A DNA stretch of 64,000 nucleotides, taken from Pontederia crassipes. Taxonomy: Eukaryota > Streptophyta > Magnoliopsida > Commelinales > Pontederiaceae. The translations under genes were made by a program, and so were the position numbers. This document shows, piece after piece, positions 48,112 through 60,269 of this stretch; positions within the stretch are counted from its first letter, which is position 1, and each line of letters starts with the position of its first letter. The notes under the pieces are model-generated. The model was not told the DNA's origin. It searched no databases and worked only from the letters and a program-made list of their open reading frames with translations. The stretch covers positions 20,710,171-20,774,170 of the forward strand of contig CM060194.1 of NCBI GenBank assembly GCA_030549335.1. Reading direction: 5' to 3'.

Positions 48112-50161
48112 TGTAACGCCCGAGATTAATAAGGTAAAAGAAGAAAATAAAATAAAAGGAAAAGATAAAAAGGGAAATAAAAGAAAAGATAAAATTTGAG
48201 TTAGATTTGATTTGATTAGGGAGGAGTTGATTTCTGATTTAAACTCGGATCCTTTCCTTATAAATATGAGGCCAAATCAAACTACAATCCTCTTTTTGTT
48301 TCCTCACGAGCCGGTCCTAGTTTCTCCTCTTACGTGCGCCCTTTTCATTTCCTTCTCGTCCTTGCCAGCCGCCGCCATACAGGAGACACACCAGAGGACA
48401 TGGACGGGATTGGTCGCGCATCTAAACAGAGAGGAGCGGACAGAGGAAGAGGAAGAAGAAGACAGCAGTAACCGTTTCTTGGACAAAAACTTTAAGGTAT
48501 GGAATTAGGGTAAATTCTTCCTAGAATCATGATCTTAAACTCGAAGCATGACCTAGTTTATGCCTAGTATTAGTTCTTTAATTTATTATGATTCTGGATG
48601 TCGACCGTCACCGAAAAAGATGAACGGAACGCACACTGTGCACCTGTGCCGTTCTGCGTAAGAAGAACCCGTCTCGGGTTTCCCAGAACCCAGCCCGAGT
48701 TTCCCAAAACTCGGCCGGGTTTCACCCAACTCGGCCCGAGTTCCGAAACTACCAAGATGGTTTTTATGATCTTTTGATCTCTGATTCATGTGCATAGTCC
48801 TGATTTAAGTCGTGGTATGATTATGTTATTTATGTCCTTAATAATGATGATGTCTATTACGATATTATGACGACTTAATTTAGATCCAATCATATCTATG
48901 ACGACATTGATCTATATCTATCGATCTTGATCTATCTTATAATAATGATGATGATTATGATGTTCATATATTTTTTATTTCTCTCCATGATCCTATCTTG
49001 TAACTCTGATTAAGTCATATATATTAATGATGATGATGATTAGGACTTATGATCAGTATGATTCGTTGATCCTTTCTTATGATGATCAAATCTTAATCAT
49101 GATCTTTATGTCCTAATTAAAGATAAATTAAAAGCTGCAAGATAAAAGATGAAAAATGTTAAATGATGAGCTCTTTTTATAATGGACTAGTAAGGATCAG
49201 TTATGGTCTGACTTCGGTCAGTTATGGACTGATTATGGTTAGTTTATGCGCTGACTTTGCTAGTTATGATGATGATGGACGGGTTAAGGCAGGCTTCCCT
49301 GTGGATTGAAATATACCCCACTATATGTCAAAGATGAATAATAAAATTATGAAGAAGATGGAGCATATTAATAAAAATCTCTTTATGATGATTAGTGTCT
49401 CTTGTCATACTTATGATGATCTTTTCATGATCTCTTTATCTATTATTAATATGACTTAAAGAAAATGAAACAATCATGATTTTCTATCTTCATACAATTA
49501 TCTCTCATGAATCTTTATATGATGATGATCTCATAATCATGATTATCGACTCTTGACATTCTATGATGATTTATTATGATCTATCCTGATCTTTTGATCT
49601 TATGATTCTAAAAAGATGACATCTTAAATATGAATTTCTTATGATCTTAGCGATCTCCTATCCATATGACATGTTACAAACATCTTTTTATTTATATCAT
49701 GATGATATTTATTTTGTTTCTATATGATGATGATGTCCTTATGATTCTTATCTAGTATCATGATGTTATGATTATTTCTATCTTATTTTCATACTGAGTT
49801 GCAAAACTCATAGGGAGGTTTCTCCCCTGTATTATTTTTAAATGCAGGATCAGATCTTAATGATGAAGGTGGCCAACAGTGACAGATCGAGCCCGTAGGT
49901 GACTGCACATAGATATTTTGAGTCATTTAGTTTGATGTACTAATTTTCTTTTGGACTAAATTCTTTATCAATCTTTCGCATACTAAGATGTCATATTTTT
50001 TTTATTATTTAATGATGATTAAGTCTTTCGCGTTTACATGATATTTGAGTTGACCAGTCAAAATTTTTTTTTTGGTCAACATGATGTACACGTAAGAATG
50101 ATCCATAGCGTTTTCGAAGCGTATTTTATCACGTGACTGAGTGCGATTTGAAAACGTTACA
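48112..50161 (+). repeat. 3' LTR
   Basis: 2050 bp. TATA box near 48257 (CTTATAAATATGAGG), GGTCAGTTATGGACTGA motifs at 49196-49265. Aligns with the 5' LTR throughout; in a 200-base stretch compared by eye roughly one base in 17 differs, so the insertion is not recent. Confidence 0.92.
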
Positions 50162-50197
50162 ACACTGCACATGTTAAGTATGTTTGTGAACTATTAC

Positions 50198-50694
50198 CTC
50201 GACTCTGATTGTCCAGAATTGTCAACGAGTCCTGCATTTGCATTACTTTTGGCGCCAGATTTGATGGTTCAGAATTGGCAAGAAATCTCTCTACTCTTTC
50301 CTGCGCAAGTCTCTCTACTTGTTCTTGAATCAAGTTTGATATTCCAGAATTGTCAACAAGTTTCGATAGCTCTTTTGTCAGCTGATCATATATTAGTTAT
50401 CAAACAGTAAACGCTCATAAGAAGCCAGTAGTTTCATATAACATGTCAGGCATACCATTTTGTTTTATTTTTCATATGTAACATGTATCTGCCTGTAAAG
50501 TTCAAAATTAGCAACTCTATTTGTTTGTGCTTTACTGAGATTTGTCTATTATTACTAAGCAGGATAGAACTTCGTGAACACAACATGCAAGGAAGCACCC
50601 GAAAGCAAGATGCAATCTGCTATTTACCGCTCTTCGGCCAGCTGCCTTCAGCTTCTTCCGGAGACACCGCAGAATCTTTGCGCCCTCGACTCCT
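50198..50694 (-). pseudogene. CBP60-c: upstream exons 1 and 2
   Basis: Exon 50694-50628 (RSRGRKDSAVSPEEAEGSWP, donor GTAAAT) and exon 50381-50198 (LTKELSKLVDNSGISN, RFLANSEPSN, GLVDNSGQSES). Compared with CBP60-b exon 2 there is a net 8-base insertion near the PK codons, so the first part of exon 2 and its last part are in different frames. A further 5' exon may lie near 50826-50900 (donor ACT/GTAAGT) but its start codon is unclear. About 10.4 kb separate these exons from exon 3. Confidence 0.7.
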
Positions 50695-50994
50695 CTGATA
50701 TATCATGAGAGATGCATGGAAGCAAAAATAAGTTTCAGCGTCAGAACTGACCACCACAGACGAAGACTTCGGGAAGCTAAAATAGAAGCATGCAGCGGAA
50801 TAAATAATTCGATAAACTCGCGTCACTTACAGTCTCATGTGCTTCCGGCGCGTTGGCTGATCTGACCCCCTCGCCTTCTTTCTCCTTCCTGCATCCCCGC
50901 GAGCGATTCTTTGAATGAAATCATAGAGAGAGATTGCTGTTGAGCGACGAGGCAAGATACGGTGGATGTATTTATTGGCGCTGCGGAAAGTTCA

Positions 50995-52159
50995 GGGTAA
51001 ATTACACGAATGGTACTCTAATTTTGAGTCGATTTCTAATTAGTCCCTCAACTTCAATTTATAATCTCTCATTTTTTATTATTTTACACGATTAATCCTC
51101 TTGATCGGTGATAGTGTATTTCCCAGTTGCCTTGCATACGTGGCCGACACGTCAGCCGTTTCTCTCTCATCCACGTCATTTAAGTCATCCACATCATTTA
51201 ACGCTCCAAATCAGGTAAATTACACGGATTGTCCTCCAACTTTGTATCGATTTCTAAATAGTCCCCAAACTTTAATATTATTACACGATTCATCCACTTG
51301 ACTAATAAAAATAGTCTCCTGATTATCTTGCGACGTGACATAATAAAATATAATAAAAAAATTTAACTAGATGACATCACACAATAAAAAATATTATAAA
51401 AATTTCAGGACGCGGACGAGCTGACAGAGAAGGGGTGTCGGCCTCCCTCTCCAAGCTCACCCTTTGGCGAGCTGGCATAGGGAGCGCCGGCCCTCCTCTC
51501 CAAGCTCGCCCATAAGGAGTGCTAACGCCCCCTCGCGAGTTCGTCGGCTCCTATCATTTTTATTTTTTATAGTCTCTCAACTTTAAGTCATTTAGGGTCG
51601 TCGATGAGCTCGCGAGGGGGTATTGACGCCCCTTGTGCAAAGCTCACTAGTGGACGAGTTTGGAAAGAGGGGTCGGCGTCCCCTATGCCAACTCGCCAAA
51701 GGGTGAGCTTAGAGAGGGGGTCGAAACTCCCCCTCTGTCAGCTCGTCTGCATCATTAAATTTTTATAATATTTTTTTATTATGTGATGTTAGCTAGTTAA
51801 ATTTTTTTATTATATTTTATTATGCTATATCGTAAGATAATCGGGAGACTGTTTCTTACCGGTCAAGTGGATGAATCATGTAATAATATCAAAGTTGAGG
51901 GACTATTTAGAAATCGATTCTAAATTGGAGGACGATCCGTGTAATTTACCTGGTTTGGAGCGCTAAATGACGTGGATGAGAGAGAAATGACTGACGTGTC
52001 GGCCACGTATGCAAGGCAACCGGGAAACCCACTATCACAAGTCAAGAGGACTAATCGTGCAAAACAATAAAAAATGAGGGACGTTCTGATTATAAATTGA
52101 AATTGAGGGACCAATTGAAAATCGACTCAAAGTTAGGGGACCATTCGTGTAATTTACCC
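50995..52159. mobile_element. MULE-type foldback element B
   Basis: Same family as 31187-32326. Perfect 9-bp duplication GAAAGTTCA at 50986-50994 and 52160-52168. Ends GGGTAAATTACACGAATGG and its inverse. It lies just upstream of CBP60-c exon 1, so it may affect that promoter. No coding region. Confidence 0.92.
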
Positions 52160-52168
52160 GAAAGTTCA

Positions 52169-53369
52169 TGGAAAGTGAAATGTTCCTAAAAATAAAATAT
52201 TTATAACAGAAAGTTCCGAATTATTTCCAAGTCTAATGCATGGCTAGTACTAGGAACGCCAATTCCCCGGGCCTAGTTCCATATCTTTTTTTTATTTTGT
52301 AAACAATCAGTATAATTATTTTTACATTATTCAAATCGATCAACACATTTTATCAAAGTTTTTTCACTTGTTCTCTCGTTCAGTCTCACTTTAAAAAAAA
52401 AGAAAAGGAAGAAATGCTCCCCTATGGAAAATAAAAAAAATCTTATAATAAAACTATTTTTAGCAAGGGTCACAGTGTTTCGAATGAACGCCTACTACAA
52501 ATTGGCATCCCACACTTAAAATAAAATATAATAAAACTAGAAAACAAAATGTTGTTTGATTTGCTTTAAAGAAGAGAATACTTAAACATAATTGGTTTTT
52601 GAAAAAAAAAGTCGTAAAATTTTAAAAATATTAAAAATTTGTCTAAATCCGGGAAGTTAGACGCGTTTGCAATTATGTTGATGACTTGATGCCATGGTGA
52701 TCTCCCCACGCGTTAAGGAAACAACATGATGGAATAAAATATGTCCGCGTAAACATATATAATGTCGCAAGATTGAAGTATGAATTTTAAAATTGTAACT
52801 TCTTATCAAGACTATATGACTCTTTAATTAGTAGTTATATTTATCTTTTTTTTCCTTAAAAAATGGTCTATTAGAAAGTGAACCTTCCACACACTTAACA
52901 AAAAAACATGTCCACTATATTTTGATTATTTGGTCGTCTCAAACAATTTCGTCAAATAACACTATCGTAAACACGTATAAATTAGTAGGAGGGCCAATAC
53001 TATCCATATAATAGTTTATAGGCCCGTGCCATGCTGATTATAAATTAAATGTACAATTTTAACATTCAATCCCTCTTTTAAAATATTTCTCATTTTTTTA
53101 AATTAAGTTTCAAATGTCAAATTAAAACTAACTAGCGCTAAATCCCGTATGATACACGTACGGATGACGAATATAACAATAATATATAGTATATAATTAA
53201 AATATTAAGATATATAAATAATTATCAAAACTATTTTATTAGTATTTAAATGTGATAGATAAATTAGTTTATTTTGAATGTTTAAAACTCAATTTAGTTG
53301 TACCAAAAGTCCAACTTCTACTTATATTATTTTTCTTAAATAATTTATGATTTTCCAAAAATATAATTA
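52169..53369. other. Distal upstream region of CBP60-c
   Basis: 52630-52740 matches 24235-24345 (GATGACTTGATGCCAT, CTCCCCACGCGT). The rest is AT-rich with no gene. Confidence 0.6.
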
Positions 53370-56011
53370 TTTTCTAATTTATAATTTTAACTCATTTTAT
53401 ATGGAAATAAATAAAAAAATATCTTCTAAAAAAATAGTATAACATTTTGTCATACTTGTAATTAACTTTTAAAAAGAAAACATTATTTATTTTAATTCAA
53501 ATTCAATATTTATCTTTTTTTAATTATCTTTTAAAGGAAATATTACTTTTTATTATAATTTTCCGTTATCTTTTAAAAGGGAAAATTTAATCCTAATTTT
53601 GTCTCAATTTTTTAACTTAAATTATTTTTTATGTAAAAAATAACTCATTATCTTTTAGAAAGGAAATATTATTTATTTCATTATGCAGCTACGATACCTT
53701 TGAGAAGGAAAGATTAGTTATTTTAATCATAATCAAATTGAATCATTTATTTTTAAATTTCTGAAATAATACATTTTCTAAAAGGGAAAATATTATTTAT
53801 TTTATTATACTTGTCCATTGTCTTTTAGAAATGAAAGATTTAATCTTAAATATACTCAAATTGAATTACTTATCCAAATTTATTTTTAATTAGAAAATAA
53901 AAAAATTATCTTTTAGAATGGAAATACTTTTTACTTGTACATTATCTTTTAGAAAGGAAAAATTATTTATTTTAATCATATTAAAAAATCTTTCTAATTA
54001 AATTATGATATTTAATCTTCTTTTATTTTAGTTACTTTATACAACAAACTATTATAAGATAATTTTTATTTTCTAAATTATTATACTTATCCATTATGTT
54101 TAGAAAGGAAAATATATTAATTGGACTCAAATTGAATTCTTTGTTTTAATTTATTTGGACTCAGTTGAATTCAATGCTTTAATTTTTGAATTTAAAAATA
54201 TTACATTTATCTTTTAAAAATGAAATATTAGTTTTTGTTATACTTGTTCATTGTCCTTCAGAAAGGAAATATTATTTATGAATGCCAAAAATAATACATT
54301 ATTTTTTAGATAGGACATATTACTTATTTTATTATATTGTGTGCACTACATTTAAAAAAGGGAAGATTATTTACTTTAATCATACTGAAATTGATAAAAA
54401 AAAGGAAAGATTAATCTTAAGTTGACTCAAGTTGAATTCTTTATTTTAAATCATTTTTCGTTTTCATAAACATGAAATCATGTTTTAAAAATGAATTATT
54501 ATTTGCATATAAGAAAATATTATTATTTTCATCATACTCAAACTGATAAAAAAACAAAGATTAATCTTAATTTGACTCAAATTGAATTATTTATTTTTAA
54601 TTAATTTTATATTTCTAAAATGACAAATTATTTTTAAAAAGGAATTATTATTTACTTCCATATTACTTTTTAAAAAGAAAATATTATTTATTTTAATTTT
54701 ATATTATTTTTATTATCTTATATAACAAACTATTATAACATAAATTTATTTTTTAAAATAAATTAGATTTGTATATATATATTACTATGATACCATTTGT
54801 TGCATTGTGGTGCTTTTAAAAATATATTATTTATCTAGTACAAAAAATAATACATTATTGTTTATAAAATTACATATTATTTATTCTATTATATTTGAGC
54901 ATACCGTTTATAAAAGGACGATTATTTATTTCAATCATACTCAAATTGATAAAAATATATTAATATTAATTTGACTTAAATTGAATTATTTATTTAAATT
55001 ATTTTTTAATTATAAAAATAATAAATTATCATTTAAAAAACTTATTTTTACTTGTAATCGTACTCAAATTAATAAAAATGGAAGATTAATCTTAATTTCA
55101 CTCAAATTATGTTTTAAATTAGTTCATAATCCTTTAAATAACAAATTATCATTTAATATGAATTATAATTTACTTGCATATTATATTTTGGAAAGAAAAT
55201 ATTACTTATGTTAATCATATTCAAATGTATAAAACAGAATTAATCTTAATTAGACTCAATCAGAATTATTTATTTTAAATTGTTTTTTTTATTTTGGAAA
55301 AAAATTACTTTTTAGAAAGGAATTATTTATATTGCATTATATTTTAGAAAGAAAATATTATTTATTTTAATCATATTAAAAAGAATCTGCTTCTAATCAA
55401 AATATGCTCATATCATAAATTTAATATTCTTTTCTTTTTGTTATATTATGAAACAAACTATTATAAGATAATTTTATATATTTTGATAATTTTAAATTAG
55501 AATTGTATATATATTATCTTATACTCGAAAATAATACATTTTTTTTAGAAATTACATATTATTTATTTTATTATATTTTCTGCATTATCTTTTAGAATGT
55601 CTAGATTTATTTATTTTATCATAACCAAATTAATAAAAGGGAAGATTAGTCTTAATTTGACGCAAGTTAAATTATTTGTCTTGAATATTTTTTTAATTCC
55701 GGAAGTAACAAATAATATCTTAAATAGAAATTGTTGTTTGATTGCATATTATCTTTTGAAATTAAATTATTAGTTATTTTAATCATATCCAAATTGATAA
55801 AAAAAGAAAAATTAATCTTAATTTTAATCAAATTGAATTATTTATTTTAAATTACTTTTTAATTCTAAAAGAAGAAATTATTTTTTAAATAAGAATAATT
55901 ATTTAGTTGCATATTATTTTTTAGAAAGAAGATTATTTATTTAATCATACTCAAATTGATAAGAAGAAAAGATTAATCTTAATTTGATCCAAATTCAACG
56001 ATTTATTTTAG

Positions 56012-56180
56012 TAGGGTGCCATGGTCATTAATGAGGAGACATCGATTTTGTCAAAAGGGGGAGGGAACAGGACCAATGGGTGTTGTAATTGTCTGGTCTG
56101 GAAGCAAAGAAAGACGAGCTAAGCATTCAATCAATTTCCTGAATCGAACCTCCCTATCTAAGTCCCGTCAAAAAAAGACT
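56012..56180. other. Higher-GC insert in the AT-rich array
   Basis: About 170 bases (ATGAGGAGACATCGATTTTG ... CGAACCTCCCTATCTAAG) unlike the array on both sides. Organellar or gene-derived origin is possible; I do not recognise it. Confidence 0.4.
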
Positions 56181-56836
56181 TCAAATAACAAATTATGTTT
56201 TTAAAAGGAATTATTTTTACTTGTAATCATACTCAAATTGATAAAAAAATGGAAAATTAATCTTAATTTAACTCAAATTAAATCATTTACTTTTAATTAT
56301 TCTTTAATTACAAAATAACAAAATATCTTATAAATAGGAATTACTTTTTTACTTGCATATTATCATTTGGAAAGAAAATATTATTTATTTTAATCATGAT
56401 AAAAAGACAAGATTAACCTTAATTTGACTCTAATTTAATATTTATTCTAAATTATTTTTTAAAATTTTAAAAGTAACAAATTATATTTTGGAAAGAAATT
56501 ATTTTTACTTGTAGATTATCTTTTAGAAAGAAAATATTATTTATTTTCATCATACTAAAAAGAATTTACTTCTAATCAAATTAAACTCATAAATTTAATC
56601 TGCTTTTATTTTCTTTCCTTATATACAAACTATTATAAAATAATTTTTATTTTTTTAATCATACACAAATTGAGATTAATCGAATATAACTCAAATTGAG
56701 TTATTTAAAGAAATATTAATCTAAATTTTACTCAATTTGAATAATTTATTTTAAATTATTTTTACTCCAAAATTAACAAATTATTTTTAAAAAAGAAATT
56801 ATTGTTACTTTTACATCATCTTTTAGAATGAAAATA

Positions 56837-57688
56837 GGGTTATTTCCTCTAACCACCCATAAATTATCACGAATATTTTTCACATCTAATCTCAAACTAC
56901 GAACTTCATTTTTTGGGTCCCTAAACTTTTACTATTTTTTCAATTTGATCCTTCCATCCAATTCCATCGATTTTTCTGATATTTTTTATTGTTTAGATAT
57001 GTGAAAAGACCATTATACCCTTCTTTATATATTAGTCTATTTTTACATAAAATATTATATAAAAATAATTAAAAAAAGAAAAAATGAGCACGTATGACCG
57101 GGGGGTCGCCGAAGGTCCAGGGAGGGGGGCGACCCCTCGACACCCCCTCCTGCTCTCGCACCGGCGAAGGTCGCAGGGGAGGTGGGCTCCCTGTGACCTC
57201 CGACGAGGTCGCATGGAGGGGGCGCCCCTGCCCCCCACCCCACCCCACCCAGCCCCCTGCGCTGCGCAGGCGCAGGGAAGGAGGGGGGTCGTCTCCCTCC
57301 CTGCAACCTCCAGCGAGGTCGCAGGGAGGGAGCGACACCCCCCCCCCCCCCACAACCCCCCTGCGCTCGTGTGGCGAAGGGAAGGAGGGGCAGGCCGAAG
57401 GTCGCAGGGAGCGGCGCCTCCGGTGATACGTAATCATTTTTTTTAATTATTTTTATATCTATTATTATATATTATTTTATGTAAAAATGAACTAATACTC
57501 AAACCAGGAGTATAATGAACTTTTCACAAATGTGAAAAATAAAAAAATAGTGGAGAAATCAATGGAATTGGACGGAAAGATCAAATTGAAAAAATTGTGA
57601 AAGTTTAGGGACCCAAAAATAAAGTTCGTAGCTTGGGGTTAAATGTGAAAAATTACGATAGTTTAGGGGCGGTTAGAGGAAATAACCT
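56837..57688. mobile_element. MULE-like TIR element with GC-rich core
   Basis: Ends GGGTTATTTCCTCTAACC and, inverted, AGGTTATTTCCTCTAACC; flanks ATGAAAATA (56828-56836) and AAGAAAATA (57689-57697) form a 9-bp duplication with one difference. TIRs run over 150 bp on each side (AAACTACGAACTTCATTTTT and its partner). The core 57091-57430 is very GC-rich with repeated GAAGGTCGCAGGGAGG and ACCTCC(G/A)GCGAGGTCGCA; overlapping frames on both strands look non-coding. Confidence 0.8.
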
Positions 57689-57800
57689 AAGAAAATATGC
57701 TTACAAATTTAATCTTCACTTATCTTTGTTTTGCTTACATAACAAACTATTACACAATAACTTTTTATTTTCCAAAAAATTAAATTAGATTTGTATGTAT

Positions 57801-58350
57801 ATTTTAACGAAGAAGGGTCTCGAAAATTGTAAAGTGAGATTGAGGATCGTAAGATCCTATCTATTAAAAAAAGAATATATATTTTAATAATAATAAATAT
57901 TATTTTGATTAATTTGTCGTATTTAAATCTTATGTTACCCCCACTTAATCATACTTTTATTGGTTCTTAAGTAAAATTACGTCAAAACATATTAAAAATG
58001 AAGAAATTCTAAAACTTCATCTAAGTCAATTATTATTACCATAAATATATAGATTTATTAGTATTTAAATGATTATATTAATCATATGGGATGGTATAGG
58101 ATCGGATAATATCATAAAATCGTGTGAGCACAATTAAAATTGAGTTAAGATCTTACAAATTCTAAAGATAAGATCGAGATCGGATAGAAGTAGTAAAATT
58201 GTAAACTCATAAAATCTTAAGATTTATATCAAAATCTTGATAACCTTGATGATAGCAATATATTCTTATAGTTTGTTCATTAAGTAAACAAACAATTCCA
58301 ACGATCCGAAAAGAAAAGGTCATAAGTTTTTTTTATAATATGATTTATCA
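57801..58350. other. AT-rich spacer
   Basis: No gene. GATCTTA/TAAGATC words at 58080-58220 recall 30840-31080. Confidence 0.4.
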
Positions 58351-58353
58351 CAC

Positions 58354-58537
58354 TTCTTCAAAAAAAATTTCCGGAGATATTTATTTTCTGGGGAAACAAA
58401 TAAGATATCCAGGCATAGCAGAATTTTGATACCACCTGAAACAAAAAAAAAATCTAAGGAATAAAAAAAATTGAAAAATTGGATCTATGTCCAACGGATT
58501 ACACCTATCAAGAAAAAGTATTTTGTTTGAAAGGAAC
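58354..58537 (+). pseudogene. rpoC2: Nuclear plastid DNA: rpoC2 fragment
   Basis: One frame reads FFKKNFRRYLFSGETNKISR, HSRILIPPETKK and NWIYVQRITPIKKKYF, characteristic of the plastid-encoded RNA polymerase beta'' subunit. There is one internal TAA, and the similarity ends near 58537. A plastid insertion (NUPT) that has decayed in place. Whether the flanks 58280-58353 and 58538-58660 are also plastid-derived I cannot tell. Confidence 0.8.
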
Positions 58538-58660
58538 AAATGAAGGTGAAATTTATTTGAATGAATTTGCCAAATTGCGATATCTGATAAAAATAGTTAT
58601 TTCTTTTTTCTTTCATTTTCTTCCAAAAAGGACTCTTATTCTATTTCTATATTCCAGTTG

Positions 58661-60269
58661 AAAGAAAAAATTGTAAAATGTTTAGGAATATGAAGATATG
58701 CTTGTTAATATTTTACTGCATATTTAGAAATGAAAGTGATAATGTTAATTCGCACAATAGCGACTTTCTCTTTTATGTTAAACATTGATTTCTCTATTAT
58801 TATTGCATACTCTTTTTTAATGTCTTCAAGGGGCAATGCACCATATAGCTTACTATTAAAATAAATTGCAGCTACATGGTTTCAGGAAGATTATATTTTT
58901 TGCTCGTTTGAATCCTCCAAAAGCAATCTATAGTAAAACAGACTAAGTAAAATGCTTGAGTTGCCTAATGCCTCATCTTTGATATTCAAGGCAGCAGAGA
59001 TAAAAGTAGAGAAGGGAGCCAAAGTAGATTGAGATTCAAGATTGCGCACTGCATCATATTATTGTTTAAAGTAGAAAGGACAATATTTTTAACTTTCATG
59101 TTGCTAAATTCAAGGCTATGAGTATTGTATTACATCAGAAGGAAAATATACAAAAGAGAAAAGGAAAAACAAGAAAAATCAAATATGCCACAAAATGATA
59201 GCACCATTTGTTGGTCATGTACTCAACAATCTCCTCACAATTATATTTATAGATATAGATACAATATATGTACACAAGGAAAAGATACAATATGCATACA
59301 AACCTCCAATTTGCACAGAACTTAAAGTTTTTTCATTCATACGGGACCAAGATTATATTGAGATTCAAGGTCAAAAGTCAAAGAAAAATATGTTCTTAAC
59401 ATAGAACCAAGACATGAGATTAAGTCATCTGTTTTTAATATATGTCTTATACTAACAAAATCTATGTATAATTATACATATAGCAAGAATCCAGCCAAAA
59501 AATTATAGCCGGCAAGCTTTCAAGTCTCCAGCTTCAACTTGATCTACCATTAACGAATCAAAAACCATGAATTTGGATACTCTCCTTCCCAATGCCAAAC
59601 TGCATATGATAAACACAACATGATTACAATGTGACTGAATAATCAAACTCCTCACAGCTATCAATGAAACTCGGAACAATCGTCTGAATAAGGAAATTGG
59701 AGGCATTCTTGTAATCACATTGAAGTCAAATGGCCTAAAAGGCTATCTTGTTACCAAAATAAAATTTAAAAGAGATATTCTTACTAGAGAAGAATAAATT
59801 ATTGGGCAGGTACTCCAATTAAACAATCGACCTTATAATTTCTGAATTTTTTTTTTTTTTTTGCTTTTCTATAAGCAAAATTTGTCCATTATTTTTATAT
59901 ACAGAGTACTTGCATGACATTCTTACTAGAGAAGAAAAAAGAGCGTGACCATGTGAATCTTTTTATGATGTACGTCTCCTGTTTTTAGATGACGAGCATG
60001 ATTTCTAATAGTAATTTTCTAACATAATCATCAAAATCATTGTATAGAAAGAACACAAGAGGTGAGGTGCATTATCGAAGCCTATGCATATGATTATGTA
60101 CACATGAGCATTGGCTGCATCCGAAGTCCCCATCTCATGAAACAAGAAAAGGCCCCTCACAAGCTAGTGCTCCTTTCCATTGTACACCTACAAGACCATG
60201 AATAATCTCGACCGGTGATGTAAAATGAGTGGAGTAGTGAAAACTTGTTGAATTTATGGGTCAGAATTG
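58661..60269. other. AT-rich DNA, nothing recognised
   Basis: Short frames only, none with family resemblance. No repeat boundaries seen. Confidence 0.4.

Larger units (their letters stand above)
40039..50161 (+). mobile_element. Ty3/gypsy LTR retrotransposon, 10.1 kb, in CBP60-c intron 2
   Basis: Exact target-site duplication ACACT at 40034-40038 and 50162-50166. 5' LTR 40039-44806 (with a nested CACTA), 3' LTR 48112-50161; both start TGTAA(T/C)GCCCGAG, ending CGTTATA and CGTTACA. Primer site TTAGGTATCAGAGTCTAAAG directly follows the 5' LTR, near the initiator-Met tRNA complement. The internal region 44807-48111 is only 3.3 kb and decayed, with traces of gypsy reverse transcriptase near 46010-46140 (GHYKLSDVIGLKNTPQTF). 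The LTR type (TGTAACGCCC) suggests the Del/Tekay branch. The element lies opposite to the host gene. Confidence 0.92.
53370..57800. repeat. AT-rich degenerate tandem repeat array
   Basis: About fourteen recognisable copies of a mosaic unit: TTATCTTTTAGAAAGGAAA, TATTATTTATTTTAATCATA, CTCAAATTGATAAAA, GATTAATCTTAATTTGACTC, AAATTGAATTATTTATTTTA, in that order, spaced 120-300 bases apart with many indels. It resumes after the MULE-like insertion at 56837-57688. No frame with coding character. A satellite-like or ancient element array. Confidence 0.8.

Noticed and set aside
57032..57446. Five overlapping frames of 83-122 codons
   Set aside because: All lie in the GC-rich core of the MULE-like element, on both strands, with no recognisable motif.
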